From Acanthacorydalis orientalis (taxonomy: Eukaryota > Arthropoda > Insecta > Megaloptera > Corydalidae): a stretch of DNA of 64,000 bases. This document shows positions 33,867 through 46,532 of this stretch, piece after piece (position 1 is the stretch's first letter; each line of letters starts with the position of its first letter). The stretch is taken from contig CM068320.1 in NCBI GenBank assembly GCA_034766995.1, positions 24,417,351 to 24,481,350 of the forward strand. The letters run 5' to 3'. A model generated the notes under the pieces. That model saw only the letters and a program-made list of their open reading frames with translations, was not told the DNA's origin and did not search any database. The position numbers and the translations under genes are program-made.

Positions 33867-34729
33867 ACATATGTATATATATATATATATAATGATAAAT
33901 TAAAGCAATAACGTTAACTTGCTGACAACATTGTCAGAAGTTTTCTATTGAAGAAGATAACATACATCATACTTCGTTAAGAAAACTGCTATTTTGCTAA
34001 TAAAACTCATAATGTGTTTCTACTTGAATAGAGTTGTTAAATAATTTAAAAAATCAACATCTGAGATAAAAAAAAATAGCAATATACTTTTTAAGATAAA
34101 TAGGAAAAATTTGTGATGCAAAAAAATAAAAAAAATACATTAACTATAATAAATTCGAATAGAGTTATTAAATAATCTAAAAAATCTATACCTCAGATAA
34201 AAAAAAATAATAACAATATACTATTTCAATATACATAGGAACAATTTGTCATGCCAAAAAAATATATAAAAAGTACATTGACTTTATTAAGCAGAAAATT
34301 TTATTTTTGGAATTATCTTGCTCTTTAACTATTAATTATACAGATATTAACAAAAACATACAAAAAGTATAGAAAACTATGTGATATAAAACTAATTTAA
34401 TGAAGTATGTAAGAAAGCTCTTCTTCATTTAAATATTAATATTAAAAACACACAGTAACTATTTTCTATATATTAAAAAAAATATAACTAAAGAAATCAC
34501 GTTATCATTATTAAAATCTTTCTTAGAAAGCCATTATTAATTATTATTTGTTTCAAAATATAGGAATGAAATCATATAACAATTATATTATATTTCTACA
34601 AACGAGTAGTTTGATTATATTAAAATTTAATGTATTTGAAAAATTGTTTAGTAAATATTTTACAAATAAATGTACCTATATATATATATATATATGTATA
34701 CATTTCCTATTTTCACAGATGTACAATTA
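33596..34729. other. Intergenic with (TA)n at 33832-33891 and 34675-34696
   Basis: A+T-rich. A local near-repeat AATAGAGTTRTTAAATAATYT occurs near 34028 and 34158, each followed by ATCWRMAYCTSAGATAAAAA. No gene. Confidence 0.5.
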
Positions 34730-34825
34730 TTAGCTTGGTAGGAAAATAATTGCTGTTTTTATTTTCTGAATTCTTGCCTTAATTTTTTCAATGAAAATAT
34801 CATTTCATCATGTTCACATTAATAA
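34730..34825 (+). mobile_element. Hsmar1-like element, 5' terminal fragment
   Basis: TTAGCTTGGTAGGAAAATAA followed by TTGCTGTTTTTATTTTCTGA is the element's left terminus. Homology stops after the TCATCATGTTCACATTAATA block. The rest is absent. Confidence 0.75.
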
Positions 34826-35529
34826 ATACAATTTAATAATAATTCGAAGATATAAAAAAATAGAATACTAAATTATATTCTAATCCAAATTAATCACTCA
34901 TTTTGAAAACCTATATTAATTTTACAAATATTTGTTCTATAAAAAATGTTTTAGATCCGTAAATAATGTCAATAAAAATGTAATCATCCAAATATTTGTC
35001 ACTGTAAAAATATTCGAATCTTAATAGAAGAGTAATTAAAGAACTCATTAATAGAAATTTAAAAAAGAAATATTTTTATGTACATACTACTATATTAAAA
35101 ATACATCATAATTTCATGTTTATAATTGAGATGGAAAATTTATAAAAGATTATTTTCAACGATTTTAAAGCCATCACAATTGAGATAAACGTTCATATAA
35201 ATAAAAATCTTCAGTGTTTGTTTTTTTGTAATAATGTATATTTTTATTTTTAATCCGATTAATTCAATCTTATCTATGATATTGTACATTTAAACTATGA
35301 TACAACGAAGAGTATTGAAATCATTCATTATTACTCGGTAATGTAGCAAGTGATATTACAAATGATAAATATATAAAACTGTTTGTTTGGACATGATTAC
35401 ATACAATATTTTTTTTATTTTTTAAACGTATGTGAGAAACCAACAATCGGCATCTATCAAACAAGCTACTTTCAAACATGTGTGCATGTCTTCAACACGA
35501 ATAGATTATAAATCACAAATTAATATGAT
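34826..35529. other. Intergenic; nothing recognised
   Basis: A+T-rich. Confidence 0.5.
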
Positions 35530-35900
35530 ATTGCAACTTATCAGTTACACGAGAAATTCGATTGGAATCTACGTTTGAAACGGATGCATTTATAAAAGAC
35601 GCATATGTGCAGAGTGTGTCGGAAGTAGAACACCCAGTGCTTGAGGCGCAGCACCTGCCCAGAGTTCGCTATTGTCTCGCCGGTCCCCAGCAATGTGGTC
35701 AGTGGGTGAGCAACAATGCTAAAAGAAGGGATTAATTCTCGTCTAGACGACACGGAGTCCGCAGAAAGAAAAGTATGATAGGAAGGGAGAGTCCGCTATA
35801 GATATTATAATAATAATTGGACGCGGTTGATCTTGTGCAGCAATTTAAACGTTATTTGAATCAGCACTGCTGCATTTCTTTTATTGTAGTACGTCGACAC
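35530..35900. other. Low-A+T island with an open stretch
   Basis: The composition is clearly more balanced than the flanks, with CpG. A plus-strand frame is open from 35531 to a TAA at 35733, with no start codon near its beginning (segments FETDAFIKDAYVQSVSEVEH and LAGPQQCGQWVSNNAKRRD). A minus frame 35753-35541 is also open. A TATAAAA word lies at about 35591. It could be an exon, a promoter-proximal region or a decayed repeat. Nothing decides between them. Confidence 0.3.
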
Positions 35901-36356
35901 TTGACGAAATAACAATTTTTTTTATCGATCTCTCATATTCGAGTACATCGTATCGAATTCATAGAGCTGAATAATTCACAGAAATATTACCACATAAAAA
36001 AGTAATAAATTTGTTTCAGAGTACAATATGGTTGGTCGAGATAGCAATAAAATTCATCATTTTAAGTTTCTGTAATGCCGCGCATTTTATAACTATTGAT
36101 TTATTGAATTCACATAAAAATAATACGATATACATCACTTGTTCGAAAAATTCTGAAAATATGTTTATAGAAGTGTGAGTTCAATTTCAAGTAGATTATT
36201 TTTCTTATATGCGTACTTAGAGAATTTCCAAGAACAATTTAGACTTGTTTGTTTCTATCGGTCTATTCTATTTTTGCCCATTGAAAACAACAGAAAAACA
36301 AATTGAACAGAAATAAACTACGTATTTTTAAGAAAGTTAAACTACGAAATAATATA
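35901..36356. other. Intergenic; nothing recognised
   Basis: A+T-rich. Confidence 0.5.
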
Positions 36357-37227
36357 TTAAATTGGTAGGAAAATAATTACGGTTTTTGTTTTCTGAATAC
36401 TTTCCTTAATTTCTTTTCAATTAGTGTTCATTCATCATGTTCATGTTAATATCATTTTAAAGTGATTTTTTTCGTTTGCATTTTGGTAAGAACGACTTTG
36501 ATTTTATTATTAATTTTACTTCAAATTGTTCTACTGAATTAAAGATGGAAAAGAAGCAAATAAGAGCAATTTTTGTATGCGTTCAAAACGGATGACAAAG
36601 CAGAAGAAACTGCTCATAAACTAAATGATGCTTTTTTTGTGGGTACTGTTAAGGAACGTAAGGTTTAATGATGGTTCCAAAAATTTCGTGCTGGGGAAAA
36701 GAGCCTTGAAGAAGGTCGCTGGTGTCATTCTTCAGTTCATAACGACCAACTGAAGACATCAATTGAATCAGAACCACACACAACAATTCAAGATCTTGCA
36801 CAAAAGCTAGTCGCTAGTCATCGAACAGTTTTGAACCACTTAAAACCATTTAACCAAACCAATAGTAAAAAATGTAATTCTGAATCAAAACGGGTGATAA
36901 ATAGTAGAAACTGCTCGCAAATTAAATGATGCTTTTGGTGTGGATACTGTTAAGAAACGTACGTTACAATAGTGGCTCCAAAAATTTCTTCCTACAGACG
37001 AGAAGCATGAAATGAAGAAGGTCGTTGGTGTCATTCTTCACTTCATAACGACCAACTAAACGCGTTAGTTGAATCAGAACCACGCACAATTCGTGAGCTT
37101 GCACAAAAGTTAGACTTTAGTCATCCAACAGTTCTGGAACACGTAAAATAGCTAGTAAAATCAAAAAATAGGAAAATGTATATGAATTTGAAGTCCATAA
37201 ACCGCAATTATTTTTCTACCAGACTAA
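36357..37227 (+). mobile_element. Hsmar1-like composite element with two HTH remnants
   Basis: The left end TTAAATTGGTAGGAAAATAA then TTACGGTTTTTG and the right end (reverse complement TTAGTCTGGTAGAAAAATAA then TTGCGG) form inverted repeats. From ATG 36544 the frame reads MEKKQIRAIF, then in shifted frames DKAEETAHKLNDAF, GTVKER and later DLAQKLVASHRTVL, which is the paired helix-turn-helix layout of Hsmar1/SETMAR-type transposases. A second, shorter copy follows from about 36880 to 37150. No catalytic motifs are present. It is the same design as 32699-33595, so this is an amplified deletion derivative. Confidence 0.85.
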
Positions 37228-38221
37228 TAATAATAATTTGCAGTAAAAATAACAGATAAAACTGAGATACACTTTTAATTTTTCTATATTTATAGGGCAC
37301 AAAATCATTCCAAAATAAACTGAGTTATTAAATATATATTTAAAACTGAATATCACTTCTAATTAAACAAAAATATAAAAGTTTTGTTGAAAATCAAACA
37401 GAAAAGTCTCGTCAATTACAAGATTTATTAGACTTTCAATTTAAATTCGAATTAAATAAATGTCAGAGAACGTTCCGAAATCAAATATGTAAAACCAATA
37501 ATAAATATTATTTTATCAAATATTCAGTATAAAAAATTAATTCCATATATTTCAAAATCAACATAATACATTATATACAAACATGAACAATAATTTCAAA
37601 CTGATTAACAATAGTTATATTTCATTATGTTTATTTCTACAGACCTGTTACCTGCAATTCTGTTATTTATTTTTCTTTCGAATCAATTTTTGTTTGTTAT
37701 GACATTAGTTTAAGCACTTACGTCGTCTGAAAATTAAATTGTATCATGTATATTGTCCTAATGATCTTTGTCCTTTTCATTAATTTAAATATCTGATCAC
37801 CACTACTCGATTCAGTACGAATACCATTCTTAGGTAATGCTGAAGTATAATTTCAAATCTTATTACAACAATAAATAGAACATGGGATATAAAAATTAGC
37901 CTTCAAAATCTATCTAAGAATAGCGTTCGTTCCGAAACTGATAATAAAGAACATCCCCTTAGATGATCGAAAAGGAGGAAAAACATCAATATAATGTATC
38001 AAGAAGATCACAACATAAAAACATAACAATTAAGATTTTAGTTTTCTTGTATGATGTCAAAAATCAAAATCCTATTTATAATAAAGTCATTCTCGTGGTT
38101 AGTTTATTAGGGGTTCGGATAAAATATACACCCTTTTTAGTCGTTTTATTTAAAAATAATTATTGTATTATTATTAATGATGAAGATATCTATCTAATTG
38201 TGGATCGATATAAATATATAA

Positions 38222-38228
<7 letters not shown>
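37228..38228. other. Intergenic; nothing recognised
   Basis: A+T-rich. The 117-codon frame at 37963-38316 ends in Tyr-Ile repeats and its first part has no recognisable motif. Confidence 0.45.

Positions 38229-38282
<54 letters not shown>
38229..38282. repeat. (TA)n microsatellite
   Basis: A pure TA run of about 54 bp. Confidence 0.96.
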
Positions 38283-38285
<3 letters not shown>

Positions 38286-39458
38286 TACGAGCCAAGAATA
38301 TCATGCGTTATTATAAACACAAACATACAAACACACTCAAATAATAAGTGAGTATGTGTGTATACATATAAACAATGTAATTATAATTAAATGCTCTTCC
38401 CATTCATACAGAAAACATAAAACTAATATTATCGTAGAAACATGGAAACAACAATATATATTATCTACAAGTTGTAAACAACACCTGAATACATTAATAG
38501 TTGTAATTTATCGACTAAGTCGTGTTGATTTAAAAACTGGAACTAATAACACATAATAATTTCGTATTCGGGTTAATATTCAAGTTTGTTAATAATATTT
38601 TATATCGATAAAATAAAATAATGTTTTTACGGTATTAAGAAAAATGCTTAGTATTTCTACTGAAACAGATAAAAATTGAATATACACAAATAATTAAGAA
38701 AATAAATAATGAAAAAATATTATTAAACACTAGAACTGCTTTCATATAAATAGACGTTTGTGAAAAAACGTTTTTCGTCAGGATATATAAAGAATATTAA
38801 TAAAAAATATCTAAATCGTTTTTTTAACAATAAATTAATTATTTTTAGAATCTGATTTATATATTTATATCTGTTTTATATATTTTTCTTGATACTTATT
38901 TATTATATTTTATTAAATTAATAAATTGAATTCTTAGATCTTACTTTAAGTTTCACTTACCTACAAAACACATAAATAATCTACATTATTAATTTTACAA
39001 AATACTAAAACTGTATAATTTATAAAAAATTCGTTTTAAAATTAAGTAGAAATATTAACTGTCTGGAATATCCTTCTAGTTATTATAAAAAATAATTACT
39101 ATTTTACACTGAAAACTGAATAAAATAAAAATCTAATTGATTAAAATCAATCATTTAAAACATCTTGAGTTTATAATCATATCAGATGTACTTTTTACTC
39201 TTTTTTTAAAGATTTAATTTCAATAGAAGCCAATTAAAAATATAAAAATAATTGTGTTGCCGCTGTTGCATATACACAACATTAATTTTGGAAAAAAATG
39301 TTCCCTGCTAAAAATATTTTTTAAAACTTTTTTATATAACAGTAATATAAAATATAAAATATTGATCCAATAGCAATGGAACTACATTATTATTTTTTTC
39401 GTTTTTTTGCGAAAGTGAGAGAAAAAATGGAATATATGTAGACTTTGTAAGAACCAAA

Positions 39459-39503
<45 letters not shown>

Positions 39504-40786
39504 GTGTGTGTGTAAAAATTGCAACGTTTTTCTCCATCCGAAATATTTAGCAAATAGCATGCCATTTGATTGGAATTTTAATAAAATAAATCAATTTAAA
39601 ATTGAAAACAGACTAGTTTTTATTCACTTTTGAATCTATTATATTTATCTATTATATATATATATATATATTATCTATTATATTTTTATTATTATATTTA
39701 TCTATTATATTTTTTTAATGCTAAAATTAGTCACCTCTGTTGCATATACAAAACATCTCATTGTGAAAAACCAAAATTTTTTTAAACTTTTTCTTTCGAA
39801 CGCCAAATTAATTACAAAATACTTAGAACACAAACCATATTAAGCGTTTTCGAAAATTCCTACTATTTTGAGTACCGCCGTTTAGTGGGTTAAAGTGTTT
39901 TTTTTTCAAATACAATTTAATTAATGTATTTGGTGATCATTAATTTTTAATTAAATATTAATTTTTAATTATTGGAATTCAAATTATTATTATAAAATGA
40001 TATATATATATATATATATTGATTTTTGAAAAAAAAACTTTTTTTATAACACCATTTTTTATTACTCTATTTTTTAATGTAATTATTTAGAAGTAAAAAT
40101 ATCACAACATTAATAGCAATTAAAATTATTAACATTCCACTACAATATAACGTTGTATATAAAAAAGGAATTAAATACTAAATTAATGAGATAATAAACA
40201 AGTATTAGGAGTCAATAAACACGAATAGTCCATTTTGAATCCATTATAGAATAAAAGTCCTAACAATTAACACCAATTTTCAATCTAATCCTATATCCAA
40301 TAATTATACTAGATCTATAGATGTTTAGTAGTTGACGGAAGCGATGGATAGAAATGTTGCTCGCGTGATCAATTCGTGAAATAATTTTAAATTCGCTTTT
40401 GGGTAATGGTTATGTTATGATTTTTATTTTTCAAATAAACGATACGCCATGTCTATAAACTCGAGATTGAATTTTAATGCCGTTTTCTGTTTTATCACTA
40501 TTATTAGAGATATTGAAACCGGTATTTTTATTATCAAAACAATATTATTATTCGTCTATTTCACATTTTTTTATTATGTGTGATTCATACGTATCTGGGT
40601 CGTGTGTATTATGAAAAAAACATGTAAAAAAACTCCGAATAAACTTTCTTAAATCAATATGATGTTTTCTAAAAATGAACACATTCTCTTTTAACAAATA
40701 TTCGGACTTAGTTCAGACTTCAAACGTTCTATATTTGGTTTAAATATTTTATTATTCATATTCCTTTTATACAATTATATATATAT

Positions 40787-40827
<41 letters not shown>

Positions 40828-40924
40828 ACACATTTTTCAATTTGTATCAGAGCACTGAACTTTAATAAAAGCTTTAAAATAGATACTACGTTTTTGAGAG
40901 AACATTTTGATTTTCTTCCTAGAA
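38283..40924. other. Intergenic with several (TA)n tracts
   Basis: TA tracts at 39461-39501 (followed by (GT)n), 39655-39670, 40001-40019 and 40783-40824. The words TATTATATTTATCTATTATAT repeat near 39640 and 39690. No gene. Confidence 0.55.
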
Positions 40925-41947
40925 ACAATCTAAAGCACTTTGGGAAGCCTTGTATCAACTGAACATTAATCCACATATGCTAGCAATATTTCAAGAAATA
41001 TATAACGAAAATCTGACGTATATCAAGTTTGGCAGACGTTTATCTAACCCAATTAACTCTTCCAAAGAGTTAAAGCAAGGATGTAGTTTGTCACCACTAC
41101 TCTTCACTTTATACGTAGAGGTCGTACTTAGGAATTGGAAGAAAGCTGCGTAGGCATGGGAGTACCTGTTGGAGACCATAACCTATTCACGTTAAGTTTT
41201 GCCGACGACCAGGCCGTAATTGCTCAAGACTCATACGGTCTGGAATTTATGATAAGACGACTTTATACAGAATATGAGAAATGAGGATTACATGTAAGTC
41301 TGAAAAAGACGGAGTTTTTGGTCGTGAATAGCGAAAAAAAATTTGAAATACTTATAAATGTTGACTCAAGCATCGAACAAGTTTAAGAGTTTAAATATCT
41401 AGGAGCGGTAGTAGATAAAAATGGAATAGGTGAGAGAGAAATCAAACACCGATTACAAGAAACAAAGAAAATAATTGGCTGCCTAAACTCGCTATGGTAA
41501 GACCGAAACATTAAAAAAAAAAAAACATATGGGATGGGTCATGGTAGTCCACCCTCTGTTACGGAAGTGAGATCTGGACAATCAAAGCGAAGGCTGAATT
41601 CAGTAGAAATGGACTACCTCCAACGAAGTGCAAGAGTCCCCAGGCTTCAACACATAACAAATGAAGAAATCAGACGTCGGATGAATGCTAGAGAGACAGT
41701 TACCGATAGGATAGAACTTCGAAGTTTAAGATGGTTTGGGCATTTGATGCGAATGCCAGAAGAGCGATGGCCACAGCGGATATTCAAATGGGTCCCGCCA
41801 GGAAAAAAGAAACGTGGAAGACCTCGGCGTTCTTGGAACGAAGGGATAAGAAAGGCCATGGAGAAGAGACATCTAAACGAGGAAATGACTTAGGACCGAG
41901 AATCTTGGAAAAGGGGATTGGGCAAGCGACATCTAGCTGTATTTTGA
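40925..41947 (+). pseudogene. RTE-type LINE reverse transcriptase, decayed 3' half
   Basis: An endonuclease/reverse transcriptase polyprotein fragment. In order: ALYQLNINPHMLAIFQEIYN, KELKQGCSLSPLLFTLYVE (RT motif B/4) at about 41070-41120, FADDQAVIAQDSYGLEFMIR (catalytic FADD at about 41200), GLHVSLKKTEFLVV, and EFKYLGAVVDKNG. Defects include a frameshift after WKKAA near 41145, TGA in place of Trp near 41283, TAA near 41382, an A-run at 41513-41525 and a frameshift near 41595. The C-terminal part is clean (RRLNSVEMDYLQRSARVPRL, RSLRWFGHLMRMPEERWPQR, KKKRGRPRRSWNEGIRKAME) except TAG for Gln at 41889. The end is 41947. The 5' end is truncated at 40925, close to a (TA)n tract. Confidence 0.92.
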
Positions 41948-41995
41948 TAAAATTACATATTATGTTTCATAAATATTATATTGTAATATCAAGAT

Positions 41996-42038
<43 letters not shown>
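41948..42038. repeat. LINE 3' flank and (TA)n microsatellite
   Basis: About 50 bp of A+T-rich sequence after the LINE stop, then pure (TA)n at 41999-42037 separating two RTE fragments. Confidence 0.9.
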
Positions 42039-42040
<2 letters not shown>

Positions 42041-42664
42041 CCGAAGAAAATTTAAATAAAAGGAACGGAAATAAAAGAAGTTACGAAATATGTCTATCTA
42101 GACCAGCCTATCAACAGAGATGGATCGTTTACTGAAGAAGTAAATAGGAGAATAAAAATGGGATGGAGCTCTTTCGGACGAAACGCCTCGATATTTAAAT
42201 CAACAATCCCACTCTGTTTAAAGAAAAAAGTATTCGATCAGTGTATACTACCGGTCCTTACCTACGGCAGCGAAACATGGGTGCTTAACGCCAAAATAGT
42301 TCAAAGACTCCAAACAACACAACGAAGTATGGAACGATGCATGTTGGGAATAACAAGAAGAGATAGAAAGAGAATAGAATGGATACGAAAACAAACAGGA
42401 GTCACAGATATAATAAGAAGAGTAAAGAGTCTGAAATGGAAATGGGCGGGACATATCGCAAGAAAAGAAGACAACCGATGGGCAAGAGAAATTATTGACT
42501 GGAAACCAAGGAATATGAAAAGACCGAGAAAGAGACCAATGAAGAGATGGGATAAGGATATTAAAAACTTTCTTGGAAAACTGTGGAAAAGAGAGGCACT
42601 GAATCGAACAAAATGGAAAATCATAAAAGAGGCCTTTATCCAGCAGTGGATTAACAGGGGCTGA
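42039..42664 (+). pseudogene. RTE-type LINE ORF C-terminus, well preserved
   Basis: This is the C-terminal about 200 residues of an RTE-clade polyprotein, past the RT palm. It reads TKYVYLDQPINRDGSFTEEV, then in the long frame from 42158: GWSSFGRNASIFKSTIPLCL, KKKVFDQCILPVLTYGSETW, TRRDRKRIEWIRKQTGVTD, SLKWKWAGHIARKEDNRWAR and IKEAFIQQWINRG, with TGA at 42662. The first segment is open in the same frame, with a TAA near 42054 upstream. Few lesions make it younger than the copy at 25605. It is 5'-truncated, lacks the catalytic domains, and is followed by (GAT)n then (TA)n. Confidence 0.93.
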
Positions 42665-42679
42665 AGATGATGATGATGA

Positions 42680-42722
<43 letters not shown>
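42665..42722. repeat. RTE 3' tail: (GAT)n passing into (TA)n
   Basis: GAAGATGATGATGATGATGA changes to (TA)n without a break. Short tandem tails are usual at RTE 3' ends. Confidence 0.9.
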
Positions 42723-42725
<3 letters not shown>

Positions 42726-42974
42726 AATCTAAGCACTTCTTCGAGTTCCTTTAAATTCCTCTAAGTATGTCGGAGTCACCCTTTTCTCTTCAAGTTTTAT
42801 GAAATAGTAGAAATTTCGTGTTATAATACCAGTTGATGATTTATTAATGTATGATTTATCTAGTTCAATTTATTTTAGTACTTTTATATTTATCGATTCT
42901 TATGTGTTCTTTGAAAGTTCTTATAGTTTATTATAATTCATACATTTATATTTCATGATATATCTTAATTATTG

Positions 42975-43010
<36 letters not shown>

Positions 43011-43797
43011 GTATATGTATCTATGTATGTATGTATGTAAATGAGCATATGTATATACATTAATGAATATTACTTAATAGTATATGAGTATTTATATATT
43101 TTCTACTTACCTGAAATAAAACATAAAAATATCCACACTAGTTGACTTTTATTAATGAATAACTGTTACGTTTGATTTTTACTCATTAAAATAAGTATTT
43201 TTTAAAAATATTCGCTTTAACTCCACTACAAATTACCTCATACAACTTAAAACAATGTATTCTATATAGAACAGTGTATACAAAAATTACATTGTAATTA
43301 TCAAAATGATCATGAAAAAAAATGTAAATTAAATGTGTGATTTTTATTTCATAATTGCTATCATTAATAACCATTAAAACAAATTCATTTTATACTCAGA
43401 TTTCTACATTAGTTAATAAAGTAACATATTTCAATCACAATAGCCTTATTTAAATCACAATAGGAATCAAGACATTAACATATATTTTTAATTTATGACT
43501 CATTAAAATTGAAAAGAATATGTTTACTCTTGCCTCTGTTTTACTATTTGTCATTTGCTCATGGAATTTTTATGATACTTTATAAACATTGAAGATTTCT
43601 GAATATAGAACGAATGTCAATAAATAGTTTACTGCTAAAAAAATTCGCAACATTGAACGTATTGTTAAAAATATTGACATTAATGAAAGTTGGGTTGATG
43701 TATTGTCCATTTAGAAAATTGGAAGTAATCAATATAGTTCTCAGATATAATTGAATAAAAACTACTTTTGTGTTTCCCATTTTTCTTTATTCTTCTG

Positions 43798-43829
<32 letters not shown>

Positions 43830-44746
43830 TTTGCTAAAAGTGTTAACAGAAAAAATAATTTACATACAGAATCACAGATTCAAAATTTAAATTAAATTTT
43901 ATAGACACTTGTAATCTCTGACCGTGTATTGAAAACATACAAGATAATTTCAACTCGAAATACACTTTTTTTGGTTAATACTACATCTCTAAATGTTTAT
44001 ATAAATTTATAGAACTCTGTACACCATCAATGTAAAATAAAAAACATTATTAATTTTTTTTTGTTTAATTATATGTGTATTCTACATTGTATTTATTGTT
44101 GCGATACATTGGTTTTAAAGCGAATTACTGTTAAAATTTTACAACCAGAAGGAAAAACTTGTTAAACTTATCGTGATAATTCGGAATGTGTTCATTTTCA
44201 ATTCAATTAATGATTTCAGTCAATAGATAATCAGTTTATTGTGGCGTGATTTGTACATTTTTAATTTTCATATATATATATATATATATATGCTGGTCCT
44301 GAGAAAATTGTTAAATTAAAAACAATAAAGTTTAAAAAATAATATTTTAACATATAATTTAAAAAATAATTGAACATTTAAAGTAAGTATATATATATAT
44401 ATATATATATGTCTAATTACTTTTTATTTATTTAATTTTTTCCTTATTCTATTTCATTTTATTTTCATAATTTATCTAAAAATTATATTTCAGAAGAAAA
44501 ATGAATGGACTAAAAAAATAGTTACAAACGTTATACATAAATTAACTCTAATTATAATAAAACTCAAATCGTTTAGGATTTGTGAATAAATGATAAAACT
44601 TGATTTAATATACACTATTATGAAATAAAAATAGTTAAAATCAAAACATTTTTAACAATTTCAAATTAACAAATTGACAATTAAATTATTTGTCTAATAT
44701 TCTATTTGTTAACGTAGTTTTCTTTTGATTGATAACAAAACTAAAC

Positions 44747-44797
<51 letters not shown>

Positions 44798-45397
44798 TAC
44801 AAAATTAATAAATACCTTTACAAGATAAATATTAGTATAATTTTTCACAAACGATTTCGTATCTCAGTCTACTTGGTCATATAGAAAATATGACTTCAGT
44901 TAACGCCAATTATGTCAAATAAATATTCTATACTACTCATGTATCCAAATTTAAAACCATTCTGCGTGAATAATTCCATAATTTCTTACTACACAAGACA
45001 AAAAAAAATGATTTATGAAATCGAAAAAGTTTTGTTTATTAATAACATTTAAACGTTTTACACAAAGTAACAAAAATAATAAATAAATTTCATAAAATTA
45101 ATTTATACAATACCAGCAGATTCATCATTTTTGATAAACATGAAAAAACACTTAATTTTTCACATCATAAATGAAAAAAAAACGTTTGAAACATTGAGAA
45201 AATGAAAAATATTGACATGGAATAAATTAGAAATAAATAATGTGTATATATATATACGATCTCCATCTATATTTACATATTTACCGATTCACTACTAAAT
45301 AAAGGTCTTTCTTTTTCAGAAATCAGATATCTCTATCTTATGTGTATTTATTGATCATTTTAGGATTTTTTTACATTTCTTGTTTCTGTATTTCGAG

Positions 45398-45401
<4 letters not shown>
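42723..45401. other. Intergenic with small microsatellites
   Basis: TA tracts at about 42976-43009, 43799-43812 (then (GA)n to 43830), 44271-44291, 44388-44410 and 44750-44795. No gene, RNA or transposon end recognised in 2.7 kb. Confidence 0.55.
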
Positions 45402-45433
<32 letters not shown>

Positions 45434-45454
45434 TATATATATGTATATATATAT

Positions 45455-45501
<47 letters not shown>

Positions 45502-45512
45502 CATATTATATT

Positions 45513-45545
<33 letters not shown>
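45402..45545. repeat. Complex (TA)n region
   Basis: Several TA runs are broken by ATTATTT, ATGTATA and ATTATATTAGA words. Confidence 0.95.
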
Positions 45546-45548
<3 letters not shown>

Positions 45549-46456
45549 CGCCAAAATTTAATCGCTATAATGTAGATATTTTATGTTCTTGTCTCGTTTA
45601 TAAAAACATATAAAGTTCAGATAATTTAGAAAATAACCAATATCTTGTAAGCGTTTTGCTACATTCTCGTTGACATCTCTTAATACTCTAGATACCATAT
45701 GTTGCACTATACATCACACTGCACACAATAAATGTCATATTGTTAATATATCACTGAAAGCTTTCTAATCTTCCAGCGAATTCTCATTTTTAAGAAAGGT
45801 CGTGTCAAAATGTTTAAGTCTCTTGTCATTGATAAATGAAGATCAATAGAAAATGTATTTTAACTAACTTTCGCTCTGTTTTCATTACATGTCTGAGGAA
45901 TACATATGTCATGTAAGCACAACATTTCACTATGATGAATTTATGTTTTAGTATTAATATTGAGTTTGTGTTATTGCCAGTTATGTGTACATTAACGTAT
46001 GCATCATTTCTATATGCCAGAATGAAAAATATAACTATTTAATTTAGAATTTAGACTGAGTTCAGTGTCATTTTCTCTAATTTAAAAGTACAGTGTATAA
46101 AAAAATATTGATATATTTATCTCAAATTTTGTTTACTCTTATGTATAACAGATAAGAATTCGCAATTATGAAAAGAAACAAATTCACAGAAGACAAAAGC
46201 TAAAAAAAAATATTTTCTTTAAATAACATCAATATTTAAATTTATATTTTTAATACATTAACCTAAATTTTAAACTAAAACATTAAAAAAATATATTTTA
46301 AATTCAATAAAACGAACAAATATTAATTAAAATTTTAGAGAAACTCACATTTACTTTTTGAAATTGGAAACTTCTTTGCATTTCATAAAAATATGATCAA
46401 ACAAAAATATTAAATGAAAGGTCATTAACATTTCTTATGTTATGTTATTTAAAATG

Positions 46457-46459
<3 letters not shown>
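45546..46459. other. Intergenic; nothing recognised
   Basis: A+T-rich. Confidence 0.5.

Positions 46460-46532
<73 letters not shown>
46460..46532. repeat. Compound (TA)n(TG)n microsatellite
   Basis: About 54 bp of TA then about 18 bp of TG. Confidence 0.96.

Noticed and set aside
37963..38316. 117-codon plus frame as a gene
   Set aside because: The last third is (TA)n translation, and the first part has no motif or coding-like codon use.
42248..42736. 162-codon minus frame opposite the RTE copy
   Set aside because: It is antisense to a clearly recognisable LINE coding region. Its Ser/Phe-rich composition is the complement of Lys/Arg-rich codons.
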